64,000 nucleotides of DNA from the NCBI GenBank assembly GCA_964017065.1, contig OZ024784.1, forward strand, positions 804,382 through 868,381, in the 5' to 3' direction. This document shows positions 21,343-32,249 of this stretch, piece by piece (position 1 is the first letter of the stretch; every line of letters begins with the position of its first letter). The position numbers and the translations under genes are program-made. This DNA comes from Haliclona indistincta. Lineage: Eukaryota > Porifera > Demospongiae > Haplosclerida > Chalinidae. The notes beneath the pieces were generated by a model. That model was not told the origin of the DNA. It did not search any database and saw only the letters and a program-made list of their open reading frames with translations.

Positions 21343-22343
21343 CATCAACACTTTCAAAGTCAACTGTCGCTTTACCAGAGTCTAGCAGTGTGACCTGTAA
21401 TGCGTTCATGTCTTTGGAGGGAAGCCGATTACAAAATGTAGTTTTCAACAGTTCATCAACATTTTGCATTTGAGGAAACCCAGACACTTTCAAGTATGGG
21501 AATTGTTTCTGTTCTGTATTCTCTTCCTCATCAAGCGGAATTTCTTCCACAGACACTGGTTGTTTTTTGATAACATGTTTCTTAAGAGTGAGGTATGGAA
21601 CCACTGGACAAGATGGGAAAAGAGTTGAGATGTGAATATAAAAGTGTAATTCATGCTTAAAATAAAAACAAATTCATTATGAAAAGTGCAATTGCATTTC
21701 TTAGAACTGTCATTCATATAACATGCAAAAAGTTAACTGAAATCATTATGTATAATGACAGGGAAGTTTGTCCTGAGTGTATTGATATAATCATAACATT
21801 ATTGTACTGCTTACTTAATGTATCCACCAATTCAACAGTAGCAGATGTTTTGTCATCTGACAAAGTTATTTTCTCAACTGTAACATCATCATGTGTTTCA
21901 AGATAACCGTCAAGGATACCGGTAGACACTTTAGGGGGTAGTCCTGTGAACAACAGTCGACTCTGAATAGGGTGTACCCATTGCTTCTGAAGAGAGAGGT
22001 GATCATCTAGTTCAATGGGATTTGCCTGAAATTGCTTGTATTCTGCAACATTGATAATAAAACAGATGACTGAACCTTTGATAACTAGATCTATAAGGGC
22101 ATGCACCAGAATTGAACTCAAGCAGAACTGATTTTGTCCTTGCATGCATGCTGCGCTTTAATATACCAACGTACCCTCTTCACTGAATTTGGCTCGCATC
22201 AGAACTTTTTCCTGGAAGCGAAAAGTCTGCTCTACTGTTTCATTGATGAGAGTAGCTAAGTAGTCGTCTGTCACAGTCACCTCTGCCGGAATATTACCGA
22301 GGAGAAATGTCACATGTTTCTCACCACTAGACGACGCGGCCAT
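21343..22343 (-). pseudogene. Truncated PARP14-like copy (exons 1-3 only)
   Basis: Copies PARP exon 1 (ATG at 22343, MAASSSGEKHVTF), exon 2 (FTGLPPKVSTGILDGY) and exon 3 (YLKVSGFPQMQNVDELL) with intact reading frames and splice sites. The exon 3 donor (GTTAGG) is kept, but the next exon is gone because the duplication breakpoint lies in that intron. If transcribed from its retained bidirectional promoter it would give an RRM-only protein of about 230 residues with no macro, WWE or catalytic part. Few substitutions separate it from the parent. It could be a simple remnant or an expressed decoy; sequence cannot decide. Confidence 0.75.
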
Positions 22344-22472
22344 GACACCGGGTTGATCAAACCAAACGGTTGCAGGGCGTGTTCTATTTTGACCCGATAT
22401 TATTGCTGATCATGCAAGATCAGTGCGCTGATTGTAGACGTGATTACAATTTTAGAAGTGAGCCCGGCGATC
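22344..22472. promoter_or_regulatory. Copied bidirectional promoter, unit 2
   Basis: Second copy of the PARP/macrodomain divergent promoter. It is 129 bp long, with small insertions near both starts compared with 14163-14263. It may still fire in both directions onto the truncated PARP copy and the broken macrodomain copy. Confidence 0.45.
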
Positions 22473-24499
22473 ATGGAGGAAGCTAAATCATGCGAAGCTG
22501 CAGTGCTTGTTGTCAACGGATGGGACACTGATTCGGCGGAGTCGCTGAAAGATGCGGTCAAGTCACAGCTTCTTATGAACAAAACTGGAGAGATTAGACA
22601 TTTGCGAAAGAGCGCAGAAGGAGAACGAACCACCCTCCTGGTGGGAAAGGTAAATGGGATGATAATTTTGAATCTGCATTGTTCATCATTGTCACGTGCA
22701 GTTGTATGTGAGGCTGTTTCAAGCGAACATGTAGCGCTATTGCAATACCAGTTGATTGATGCTAGCAAATTGCAAGTGGTAAGTACAAAATTTTTATAAT
22801 AATTATCAAGGAGCTGGGCGGGTCATTTTATTGTTATGCTAGTCATGGGTCTAACTGATTAACTGAGCAGTGAACACCATGCATGAAGAACATTATGGCA
22901 AATTCATATTTTAAGTCGTGAGATTGGTTATGCTAGCTACATTGTTGCTTTGCTTGTGTCGTATAGACCTGCCCAAGTTTATAGCCCTGCTCAAGTTTAG
23001 CACGGAACAAAGATTTTAAGGGTATAGAATCATCATGCAATTTGTCAAACTATAAGTATCACAATTGAGTTGCTGTGGGTACCATCATGTGTCATGTATA
23101 TGCCTCCTCTGAACATATTCATTTCATAGGCTATTGAATCCACAACATTCACGTTGCGTGGTCCAGCAGTGTCTCGGCTTGCACCTGGAACTATCATGCA
23201 GCTGTGCTACTCAGTCAACAATGATATCGACATCTGCATCAAAGAAGGTGCCCTTACTCTCCGTGGTTACTGGGAAGACATTGGCAAAGCAAGAGACAAG
23301 ATATACGAAGAACTGCTGAAAACAAAGCTAGAAGATGATTCTCAACACGATGAATTTTTTTCTGTAGATACAGATGCACGCAGTAGCCTTCCAACTCCTT
23401 CTGTATATGACTATGTGACTGACCTTGATCCAAAAGTTGCTGAACTAACCTTTCAACTGTGGAAGGTAAGAGCGAAGCTGTGAAGTAAGATTCCGGGCAG
23501 ACTACAGCGCACTTTACGTTCTCCACTCAACAAGAGCTTGATCACGCAATACATTCATTTGAGCAAGAGTACAAAAAAATACGAACAGCTGGAAGTTGAA
23601 TATTCTACTGTAGAGCTACCCCCGAAAGCAACGGCAGATGATAGCCATGCTTTCATTATTTCTGATGTGGAAAGTGGAGTTGAGAATACTCATGTAAGAT
23701 GGGATCCTCAAAATCAACAAATGAGGATATGGTCAACTAATCTTCCTAAAGCAAAGCTGTTGTTGCGGGAAAAGCTGGAAAGTTTGAAGTTAACAACGGC
23801 AAAATCACCACTAGTGCGTACTGTTCCTAAAGTCAAGGAAATGAATGCAAAACAAGCCAGAGCAAAGAACCTAGAAGCAAGCGTTCACATACAAGGGAAG
23901 TACAGCTGGAATTCAACAATGGATGTACTATTACTCTGCGTCTTGGAAATATGTTACACGAGCGTGTAGACGCAATTGTCAATCCAGCAAATCCACGTCT
24001 TGTTCATGGAGGAGGTCCAGCAGCACAGATAGATCAAGCAAGCAATGGGCAAGTGTCCTTTTTGTCGAGAGAAATTATAGCAAAAAAGGGAAGACTGAAC
24101 CCAAGCGATGCCGATTTTACTCGTATCAATGCTGAAAATGGCTTTCTCAAGTGTCAATATGTCATTCATGCTGTTGGTCCGAATGCTCACGAGATTAAGT
24201 CGGATGAAAGATGCAAGATGCTGTTAAAGATGACAGTACAGTCAGTGCTTTCGATTGCTAATGATCTAAATATCACCTCACTAGCCATTCCTGCTATTAG
24301 CTCAGGCATTTTTGGAATGGACAAGGATTCTGTTGCTGAAGTGATATTTTCTACTCTTGTTGATTCTATGCACAAGTGTACTGCTGATGACAAACTTAGC
24401 GATATTAGAATAGTCATCTTTGATGAAGAGACGTACTATCCATTTCAACGATTTGCTGTCACCTTCCGTAATTCAATGATACAGTCTACTGAAGTCTGA
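22473..24499 (+). pseudogene. Macrodomain gene, unit 2, frameshifted copy
   Basis: Same two-exon layout as 14264-16325. In exon 1 a 10-bp loss and a 4-bp gain nearly cancel, so the frame is restored after a short changed stretch. In exon 2 one G is lost at about 23466, a TAC codon becomes TAA near 23488, an A is gained near 23573, and an A is lost near 23894 just before the macrodomain. The macrodomain itself reads openly from about 23951 to 24499 with VNPAN and GGGPAAQI. A full-length protein cannot be made without splicing around these lesions. A domain-only product is conceivable. Confidence 0.82.
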
Positions 24500-24828
24500 A
24501 GAACCAACATAATTAATTAATTATTATAGCCACTTATTATGTTGTGTGTTTATCCCATTTATGTTAAATGTACAATGTTTACTGAAGTAAAAATTAAATA
24601 ATAATTTTTATAGATGCGGCTGTGTAGTCTAAAATGCAAGTTTCAGTGAATGCAATAGTTGAGCTCAAGGCAAAGAAGTAGTTAATATCAGTGAATCATC
24701 AACAAGTAACTACTTACATTGCTTTGAATTGTCATAAAGTGTTCTTATAATCATTCATGAAATTTAATGTATAAAATCAACAATCTGTTAAGAGATAATG
24801 ATTCGCTTGCTAGTATCTATCAAGTCTT

Positions 24829-25575
24829 CTATAATATAGCTTCGTAGGCCTTTAAGTGATCTGGAACGATCGATATGTTATCTTCTGGTACCATGGTGAA
24901 CCCATTAGCAAAGTTGACTGTCAAATAGTAGACAGTGCCATTGATCGTTGTGAACAGGTTAAAGGAAGCAGTGCTGACTGTCGGATTGCGTTTCCAGAGA
25001 ATACCACTTCCAGGATCAGACTGTCATATAGTGCCGAAATAATAACCAGTGCATAGAGAAGTGCTTAATTCACTCGCTTACCATTATAAGACTTATTCCA
25101 TTAGTTGATTGCATTGCAGCCACCTCCAAATTGTCAGCTGGTCTCTTGATAATATATTTACCAACAGTAGCAGTTGCCGTTATATGTAGCCTTGGTATAA
25201 TAAGCAATGAATTAATCAAGTTTGCATGTAGTACACTGCAATAATATTTACCTTCAATACTAAAGCCGAGAGGAGTGACACCAAGTCCTGGTGCATAGGA
25301 CATAAACTGACCAGTTCCATGACAGAAAAGATGGTGATCTATAATAACAACAGAGCTTGCTACAGCCGGCTACATAATGAAGAAGAAGACGATAAAATTA
25401 ATATTAAGAATTGTGATAAATGCTGAACTAGCTTACAGCAGCTACTGATGATTGAAGAAGAGAGAAGGTAACAAGAGCTGCAAGAGCAGTGGTGAGTGCC
25501 GCAGAGAAAGACACTGTAGATAAAGAGCAATTATAATGATCACAGTGATAGAAATATTGCCAAAAGTGACTAACT
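24829..25575 (-). pseudogene. Type A secreted gene, unit 2 (A2), with broken splice acceptor
   Basis: Exon layout is as in A1, with A at 25575 and the stop at 24829-24831. The acceptor before the third coding exon reads TATAC instead of TATAG (changed base at 25195), so the normal AG is lost. The nearest AG downstream shifts the frame into a stop after about two codons. Everything else, including signal peptide, CHGTGQF and SDPGSGI blocks, and the TATA box at 25669-25675, is intact. The inverted partner A2' has the same lesion. Labelled a pseudogene on this one site; retention or an alternative acceptor could still give a shortened product. Confidence 0.6.
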
Positions 25576-25668
25576 GATTGAAAATTAGAACTGGTATGAA
25601 GATATCTGAACTGGTTGCTGTTGCTTGATTGCAAGTTGAATGATGAATTGTCAGCTTAGTTGTCGGTC

Positions 25669-25675
25669 TTTTATA
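25669..25675 (-). promoter_or_regulatory. TATA box of A2
   Basis: TATAAAA on the minus strand, about 95 bp upstream of the inferred split start codon, unchanged from unit 1. Confidence 0.55.
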
Positions 25676-25699
25676 CTCGTCACAAGCTCCCTCACCTGG

Positions 25700-27143
25700 G
25701 GTGAGGTCGTACTAGTGCATACCTTTGCATTTTGATGTCTTCGATATTGTTAGCATATCTTTGAACTTTCGCTTGCTCCAGACTTCCTTCATATCTGCAG
25801 TTCTTGATTTATAAGGTTTCCTTGATTATTACATCAGTTATTAAGAATCACACATTAGCATACTGATTACCACAATAATTATAAGCATACACAATTACCC
25901 CTTCTCTCGAAAAGGCCTGTCATGATTATGCTTAGTGAAAATTTTGTTAAACAACCAGTAAACCATGCACTCTGAAATGAACATTTTGCTCTAGAACGGA
26001 TTATTTTTTTGATTAATATAACTGGAGTTAGTTAGGAATGCAGATTGTCTATTAAAATTAATATTTAAAGCCTAAAATTCCACGGTAACGACAAAGTAAC
26101 CCATATGCAGCTAAAGCTCTAAAAAGTAAAAACCATCACCCAAACCCATACATTATCGTCATTATAATAATGGGGAACTCCAAATATATTGTAGGTTTTT
26201 GACTGTGGTGACTGTAGTCACTGTACTATGGGTTGACATGCATTCTGTTTTCGATTCATAATGAAGGTTCGAAGGTTATGTCACTGATGTATCATGCAGC
26301 TGGCTAGTAACCAGTGAGTGAGCGAGGGACTTATTCTCATAGTTTGAGGTGTCAAGTACTGTATGCATCTCAGTTTGCGATATTGCTTTCAGGGCACTTT
26401 CAGATGCAATTAATACTGGATACTGTGCTTGTGCAGCAGTTATTGATAGAGGGACTTTGAAGAACCTCCTGTAGGTCAAGGTTGGACATTAAGTCATTTG
26501 GTCTGGTGTATGAGGAAGAGACCAACAGTTCAGCATCACTACCCATGCAGAAGCCATGAGATTGAGGTCGTAAACCCTATGAGCTTCCTAGTGGCAGGAG
26601 GATTCAATGGTGATGATGTTTGAGCCACAGTAGCAAAGTCTAAGACCAGGTATGTATGGTGTCATGAGGAAGAGTTGCTTCCTGTTGCATTTACATAATA
26701 TGACTGATTTCAAGTCATTGACATATGTATGAAGTTTGCTCAGTCTTCGCAAAAAGATTACAGACAATTTAGCTGCCATTTCAATGCAAATTTTAACAAG
26801 CTGTCAGTACATGTCAGAATAGTATGGTAGTATGTACTCATGGAAGCTTCTGTCCTATGGTGAGAAAAGGAGAAACAGTCAAATTGTCTCTAAAGAAGAT
26901 GATTGGCTGCTGTTGTGAAACTATGTGCACGTCAAAGATAATTGACACACAGCCTCTCTTGCCTAAGGACATGAACAACGCCATTTTGAAAGATATACTG
27001 AAAAGTCTTACAAGTGCACATGGCAGTAAGTACAGAGGACAAAGGATCTTGCCAGGGCAAATTATAGGATATGAGTAAGAGATCAAAGACACGCAATCAT
27101 CTCTTAGGCTTCGGTAGGTTCTGCTTTAGAGCAGGTTGACAGG
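25700..27143. other. Central spacer of unit 2 with conserved ORFs
   Basis: Same spacer as 17520-18950. The minus-strand ORF is 26276-26479 and the plus-strand ORF 26824-27078, the latter ending two codons later than in unit 1. A third minus-strand ORF at 26588-26779 (starting MAAKLSVIFLRRLSK) is open here. No product is recognised. Confidence 0.35.
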
Positions 27144-27150
27144 TATAAAA
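27144..27150 (+). promoter_or_regulatory. TATA box of A2'
   Basis: TATAAAA in context AGGTATAAAAGAC, about 90 bp upstream of the inferred split start codon of A2'. Confidence 0.55.
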
Positions 27151-27239
27151 GACAGCCAGCAAAGTTTCGAATTCATCATTCGACTTACAATCAAGCAACG
27201 GTATCAAGTGTAGATTTCTTCGAGTTCTAATTTTCAATC

Positions 27240-27986
27240 AGTCAGTCACTGTCGGAAATATTTCTATCACTGTGATCATTATAATTGCTCTTTATCTACA
27301 GTGTCTTTCTCTGCGGCACTCACCACTGCTCTTGCAGCTCTTGTTACCTTCTCTCTTCTTCAATCATCAGTAGCTGCTGTAAGCTAGTTCAGCATTTATC
27401 ACACTTCTTAATATTAATTTTATCGTCTTCTTCTTCATTATGTAGCCGGCTGTAGCAAGCTCTGTTGTTATTATAGATCACCATCTTTTCTGTCATGGAA
27501 CTGGTCAGTTTATGTCCTATGCACCAGGACTTGGTGTCACTCCTCTTGGCTTTAGTATTGAAGGTAAATATTATTGCAGTGTACTACATGCAAACTTGAT
27601 TAATTCATTGCTTATTATACCAAGGCTACATATAACGGCAACTGCTACTGTTGGTAAATATATTATCAAGAGACCAGCTGACAATTTGGAGGTGGCTGCA
27701 ATGCAATCAACTAATGGAATAAGTCTTATAATGGTAAGCGAGTGAATTAAGCACTTCTCTATGCACTGGTTATTATTTCGGCACTATATGACAGTCTGAT
27801 CCTGGAAGTGGTATTCTCTGGAAACGCAATCCGACAGTCAGCACTGCTTCCTTTAACTTGTTCACTACGATCAATGGCACTGTCCACTATTTGACAGTCA
27901 ACTTTGCTGATGGGTTCACCATGGTACCAGAAGATAACATATCAATCGTTCCAGATCACTTAAAGGCCTACGAAGCTGTATTATAG
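27240..27986 (+). pseudogene. Type A secreted gene, inverted partner in unit 2 (A2'), same broken acceptor
   Basis: Inverted partner of A2. The start codon is split (A at 27240; TG after CTACAG) and the stop is TAG at 27984-27986. The third coding exon is preceded by TATAC (changed base at 27620) instead of TATAG, exactly the lesion in A2. The 77-codon open stretch covering the second and third exons is identical in A2 and A2'. Units 1 and 3 keep TATAG in both arms, so the change arose once in unit 2 and was copied across the palindrome. Other exons are intact. Confidence 0.6.
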
Positions 27987-28514
27987 AAGACTTGATAGAT
28001 ACTAGCAAGCGAATCATTATCTCTTATTGCAATTAATCATTATCTCTTAATAATTTATCTACATACTATCTATTTCTCTTAAAACAGATTCTTGACACAC
28101 ATTGTTTTTTTAAACTGGCATAAATTTGTTATTATAAACTAGCATTTGCATAATTGATTGTCATACTTGATAGTATGCTTAGGACAGAGTGCTGATTGAG
28201 ATCATGACCTTTAGAACTGTAGTATACTTTGGTAATTGTATTAAGAATACACATTAAAGCCTTCATTAAATCAACAACCCTATAAAGTAATCACAATAAT
28301 GTGAATTTGCATCAATCATACTCACTGCATGGTGTACTCTACATTAAACTTTTGAATTTTGAGCCCACAAATATGTTGCAAATAGCCGGTTCGTGATACA
28401 GAGAAATAGTATACGCTTTTGACAATCTTAAAATTCATGAATATAATTCATACATAAATCACAAACAGCTCTAAAAATGAAATGTGATATTCTACAATAA
28501 AAAACTTGTGATGT

Positions 28515-29245
28515 TCATTTGCGATTAGATACAAATGTAGAAATTAGACCAAAATGTTGGTAAAGCAAAGGCACACTGGCTAACTGACTCATGTTCTTCA
28601 TAGCGATCCCTTGACTAGATGCTGTCATATACAAGGACACACCATTGTGAGTTGTATTAAGCTTGATGGGGAATATACTGTTCTTTGGAGAGCGGCTCCA
28701 GAGGTTTCCACTACCAGCTTCTGTCTGTATACGTAGTTGTATAAATGAAAGTGATAAGCAGTACGGCACTATAATAATTTACCAGCTCAATTATATTGTT
28801 CGTTGATACTCTCAACTCTTTATTATCCACAAATCGCTTTATGACGAAATTTCCATTGTCATCGTTGTCAGTAAATAGATTCATTGCTATAATAGTGTTC
28901 ATATAATATCACTGAATCCTTAAACAATTGTACATGTAACAATACCATGGTTGTATGGTAGACCGAAAGGGTTGATACTGTCATCTTCTTGATAGTATGC
29001 AATGTATTTTTCAGTGCCTTGGCAGAGTATAAAACTTTGTATTTCCCCAGTTGTACTAATGATCTGTAAGAATCACAATGATACTCATCGTTAAATACAA
29101 TTGTTACTGACAGCAGCATGAGCAGTGGGTAGCTGAATCATGATAATCAAAGCTGCAACAGCAGAGACTATCAGGGCAGTCCTTGAGAGTAGCACTGTGA
29201 GTTGATGACAAGAAATAATAAAGACATTGTTTCACTACACTCACT
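28515..29245 (-). CDS. Secreted protein type B, unit 2 (B2), complete
   Basis: Predicted secreted protein of about 170 residues, family unknown. Split start: A at 29245, donor GTGAGT, then TG-CTACTC. Signal peptide MLLSRTALIV...PTAHAA. The second coding exon has IQSFILCQGTEKYIAYY and SINPFGLPYNH. The third starts A-MNLFTDNDDNGNFVIKRF and ends ELRVSTNNIIEL. The last starts TEAGSGNLWSRSP and ends FVSNRK. Exon phases equal those of type A, and motifs align (CHGTGQF with CQGTEKY, YIIKRP with FVIKRF, DPGSGILW with EAGSGNLW), so A and B are ancient paralogues. The donor after the signal exon is GTCAGT. This and B3 preserve the exon lost from B1. Confidence 0.6.
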
Positions 29246-29313
29246 TGTTCAGAAACACTAGTGACTTGCTGTTTTATTCCTTGCTAGACTGATGTTTCTC
29301 TGATTTCCACACA

Positions 29314-29320
29314 TTTTATA
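29314..29320 (-). promoter_or_regulatory. TATA box of B2
   Basis: TATAAAA on the minus strand in context GGTATAAAATG, about 70 bp upstream of the inferred split start codon. Confidence 0.55.
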
Positions 29321-29329
29321 CCAAAACGA

Positions 29330-29690
29330 AGCCATTACAATGCAACGTGATCTACACTAGTCTAGACACTATACAAGGAGTTTATACAATAATGTGATCA
29401 TCATCAGCAATTCAGTGAAGCCCGGGTGCCACAGGCATGAAGGGTCTAAAGTTTAGTAGCAGAGTGAACCAACCACACAGTACATCTTGCACAGAATGCA
29501 TCACACCTCAGGCTGGTTCTCGCTTCTCTTTTTCTCTACGGAGCACAAAAACCAAATAATGTTTTTAATTTTCGCGTCCTTCTTTGCGCCTTCAATGCGC
29601 ACACTACAATAATAATCGCGCAATAATACCATCACCATGGCAACTAACAATAGAGACGCAACCAGCTCTCGATCAACCAAGTGTCGGAGT
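29330..29690. other. Right end of unit 2: CFAP96 upstream copy with X-box-like site
   Basis: Matches the CFAP96 upstream region, with the site ATCACCATGGCAAC at 29631-29644. It stops at GTGTCGGAGT, just short of the CFAP96 start, where the mobile-element cluster begins. No gene of its own. Confidence 0.5.
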
Positions 29691-29800
29691 AGCCTCGTCC
29701 CCAGGCCCTACTGGAAACGTTGGAGAGAGCGCAATTTAAGGGGCGTAACGAGGGGAGTGGCGAAGACCGGAAGAAAAATGGTAGGGCCTGGTGAATGGGG
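29691..29800. mobile_element. Short inverted-repeat element at the insertion edge
   Basis: Begins AGCCTCGTCCCCAGG. An 11-bp perfect inverted repeat (CCAGGCCCTAC near 29701 and GTAGGGCCTGG near 29781) encloses about 70 bp. The size and GC-rich ends look like a small non-autonomous DNA element. A similar motif on the other strand (GGCTGGGGACCAGACT, about 31438-31453) marks the right edge of the inserted cluster. Confidence 0.4.
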
Positions 29801-31075
29801 TTGACCGTAGTTGGAACAGTACGCCAACATTCCTCGCTGATATTCTCCTTGACCACTTTCTTACTAATTCCCTTATTTCACCTAATCAATTTGGCTTCAT
29901 GCCCTCTCGTTCCACCTCTGATGCCATGATTTCAGTTTGCCACACTATTCTCTCAGATTTGGACCGCTCCACACCAATCTGTGGCGTCTTTCTTGATTTA
30001 AAGAAGGCTTTTGACTCTGTCAGTCACACTTCTCTTCTGAGTCAGCTTTTCTCTATTAATCTTCCCAACCACATTTGTCATTGGCTTGCTTCCTATCTCT
30101 CTGGTCGTACCCAATCTGTGAGAGTTGGCAAGAGTGTTTCTTCTCCTCAGCCAGTTTTGTCTGGTGTCCCTCAGGGGTCCATACTAGGTCCTCTGCTTTT
30201 CATTTTTTACATCAATGACATTGTCACTCTTAACCCACACTTCTCTTTAAACTTGTTTATGCTGATGATATGCTTCTTCTTCATCCATTGAATCATGCTG
30301 CTGATATTGCCACTATCAATTCATTGCTCTCTGATATTCACTGCTGGCTCTCCTCTAGATCACTTAACATCAACTTACAAAAATCAAAATTCATGATTTT
30401 TTCACTTCGTCCACAATCATTTTTTGACTCACTACCCCCTGTGCAAATCATCAATATCCCTCTCGACAGAGTCTACTCCTACAAATACCTTGGGCTAACC
30501 TTTCAGCCCAATTTGTCATGGTCTTCTCACATTCATAATATTAGAATGAAAGCAAGGAAACGCCTTGGGCTAATCTACAGGCATCTTACTCTATACAAAA
30601 TTTTGGTTCGCCCAATCTTGGAGTACGGTGCTGCTATTTGGGATCCACCTTCACTAACTGCAATCTCATCTCTTGAATCTGTTCAACATTTTGCTTTTAA
30701 AATGGCATCTAAATCGTGGGCTTCCAGCTATCCATCTCTTCTTTCCCAATTTGCTATAAAGCCTCTTGAACAGAGAAGAAAAATTTGCAAAGCTTCCTCT
30801 CTGTTCAAACTCAAATTTGGTTTTTCTCATTCAATCAATTGTCCTCTCATATCACCTTCCCCGCCTCTGCATTTTTCCCGCAATTATAATAGACATGATT
30901 TTGCCCCCATCTTCTGCAAATCAGCTACTTATATGAATTCATTTTATCCCACCTCTATCAAGCTCTGGAACTCTCTTCCCTCTTGTATCAAATCTACTGA
31001 TTCTTTTTCTCTATTTAAGTCCAGGCTATTTACTACCTTTTAGATCACTAACACCTTCATTCATTAGCATTATTG
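29800..31075 (+). mobile_element. Truncated non-LTR retrotransposon (LINE) reverse transcriptase
   Basis: A 5'-truncated LINE with reverse transcriptase motifs in order: FMPSRSTSDAM, FLDLKKAFDSVSH, SGVPQGSILGPLLF, then YADD, followed by SRSLNINLQKSKFM, YKYLGLTF and a C-terminal region ending ...FKSRLFTTF at 31043. The part before YADD (to 30291) and the part from YADD on (30270-31043) lie in different frames, so there is a frameshift immediately before the catalytic aspartates. No endonuclease domain is present. The A-rich tail at 31099-31108 may be the element's end. Dead element, probably Jockey/CR1-like; the clade is not certain. Confidence 0.82.
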
Positions 31076-31114
31076 CTATTTCACATTTCTTTTTGAAATG
31101 AAAAAAAATTCCTG

Positions 31115-31333
31115 ACAGTGCTATATTGACGCGGCAGCAGCCCGGCTAGGGTATGAAGAGGTGAAACCGGAACAAAGAGAAGCAGTAAGAGGTCTTGTGA
31201 ATGGAAGGGATGTTTTTGTCGCGCTACCTACCGGTTTCGGGAAGTCACTATGCTATGCCATGCTGCCTTTGGTTTTTGATAGTGTTCGTGGTGTTCTAAT
31301 TTGCGTGTCTCCACTGGAGTTGCGCTAATGATG
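31115..31333 (+). pseudogene. RecQ-type helicase fragment
   Basis: One open stretch reads LGYEEVKPEQREAVRGL and then the Walker A region VALPTGFGKSLCYAMLP and VLICVSPLE before a TAA at about 31327. This is the N-terminal part (motifs 0, I and Ia) of a RecQ-family DNA helicase of about 70 residues, with no start and no downstream motifs. It lies between the LINE tail and the truncated unit 3, and was probably carried by a mobile element. Confidence 0.65.
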
Positions 31334-32057
31334 GATCAAAAGACAACACTACAAGTCACGCCTATCACATTCCAATGTTCCAGGTAGTGTGAAGGCCGTT
31401 CACCAGACTCTTCCTCATCCCCCCTATCTTGGAAGAGGCTGGGGACCAGACTAAGAACGAACCACCCTTCTGGTGGTTGAAAATGGGAAAGGTAAATGGG
31501 ATGATAACTTTGAATCTGCATTGTTCATCATTGTCACGTGCAGCTGTATGTGAGGCTGTTTCAAGCGAACATGTAGCCCTATTGCAAGACCAGTTCATTG
31601 ATGCTAGCAAATTGCAAATGGTAAGTACAAAATTTTTAAAATAATTATTAAGGAGGCGGGGTCATTTATTGTTATGAGTCACACTGATGAACTGAGCAGT
31701 GAACTCCGTGCATGAAGAACATTATGGCAAATTTATATTCTAAGTCGTGCGATTGGTTATGCTAGCTACATCGTTGCTTTGCTTGTGTCTTATAGACCTG
31801 CTCAAGTTTATATAGCCCTGCTCAAGTTTATAGCCATTAGTAAAAATACGGAACAGACATTATTTTTAAGGGTATAGAATCATCATGCAATTTGTCAAAC
31901 TAAGTATCACAATCGAGTTGCTGTGGGTACCATCATGTGTCACACACTACATGTACATGCCTCCTCTGAACATATTCATTTCATAGGCTATTGAATCCAC
32001 AACATTCACGTTGCGTGGTCCAGCAGTGTCTCGGCTAGCACCTGGAACTATCATGCA

Positions 32058-32245
32058 AGTAGACACTGAAATGCTTGAGTTACGTCTGGAAAGACTCTGA
32101 GTCCCAGCATTTGTAAGACTTTACCAGTATTTCATGCATTTACTGGGTGTGATACTACTTCCAGTTTTGCTGGTAGAGGTAAGAAGACAGCCTGGAATAC
32201 TTGGAGAGTCTTTCCAGACGTAACTCAAGCATTTCAGTGTCTACT
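32058..32245. repeat. Perfect 40-bp inverted repeat with 108-bp loop
   Basis: Bases 32058-32097 are the exact reverse complement of 32206-32245, with no mismatch over 40 bp. RNA from either strand could form a long perfect hairpin. It sits at the left edge of the inserted segment, directly upstream of the ORF at 32250. It may be an element terminus duplicated in inverted orientation, or the remains of a fold-back element. Confidence 0.75.
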
Positions 32246-32249
32246 TCTC

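Larger units (their letters stand above)
21238..29690. repeat. Segmental duplication unit 2 (about 8.45 kb)
   Basis: Second direct copy of the block. It begins inside PARP intron 3 and ends in the CFAP96 5' leader at GTGTCGGAGT (about 29690), where foreign repeat DNA starts. Its macrodomain gene carries frameshifts and its two A genes carry a broken acceptor. The B gene (B2) is complete, unlike B1. Confidence 0.88.

Noticed and set aside
29800..31075. Host gene for the reverse transcriptase-like frames
   Set aside because: Truncated at the 5' end, frameshifted before YADD and followed by an A-rich tail; it is a dead LINE copy.
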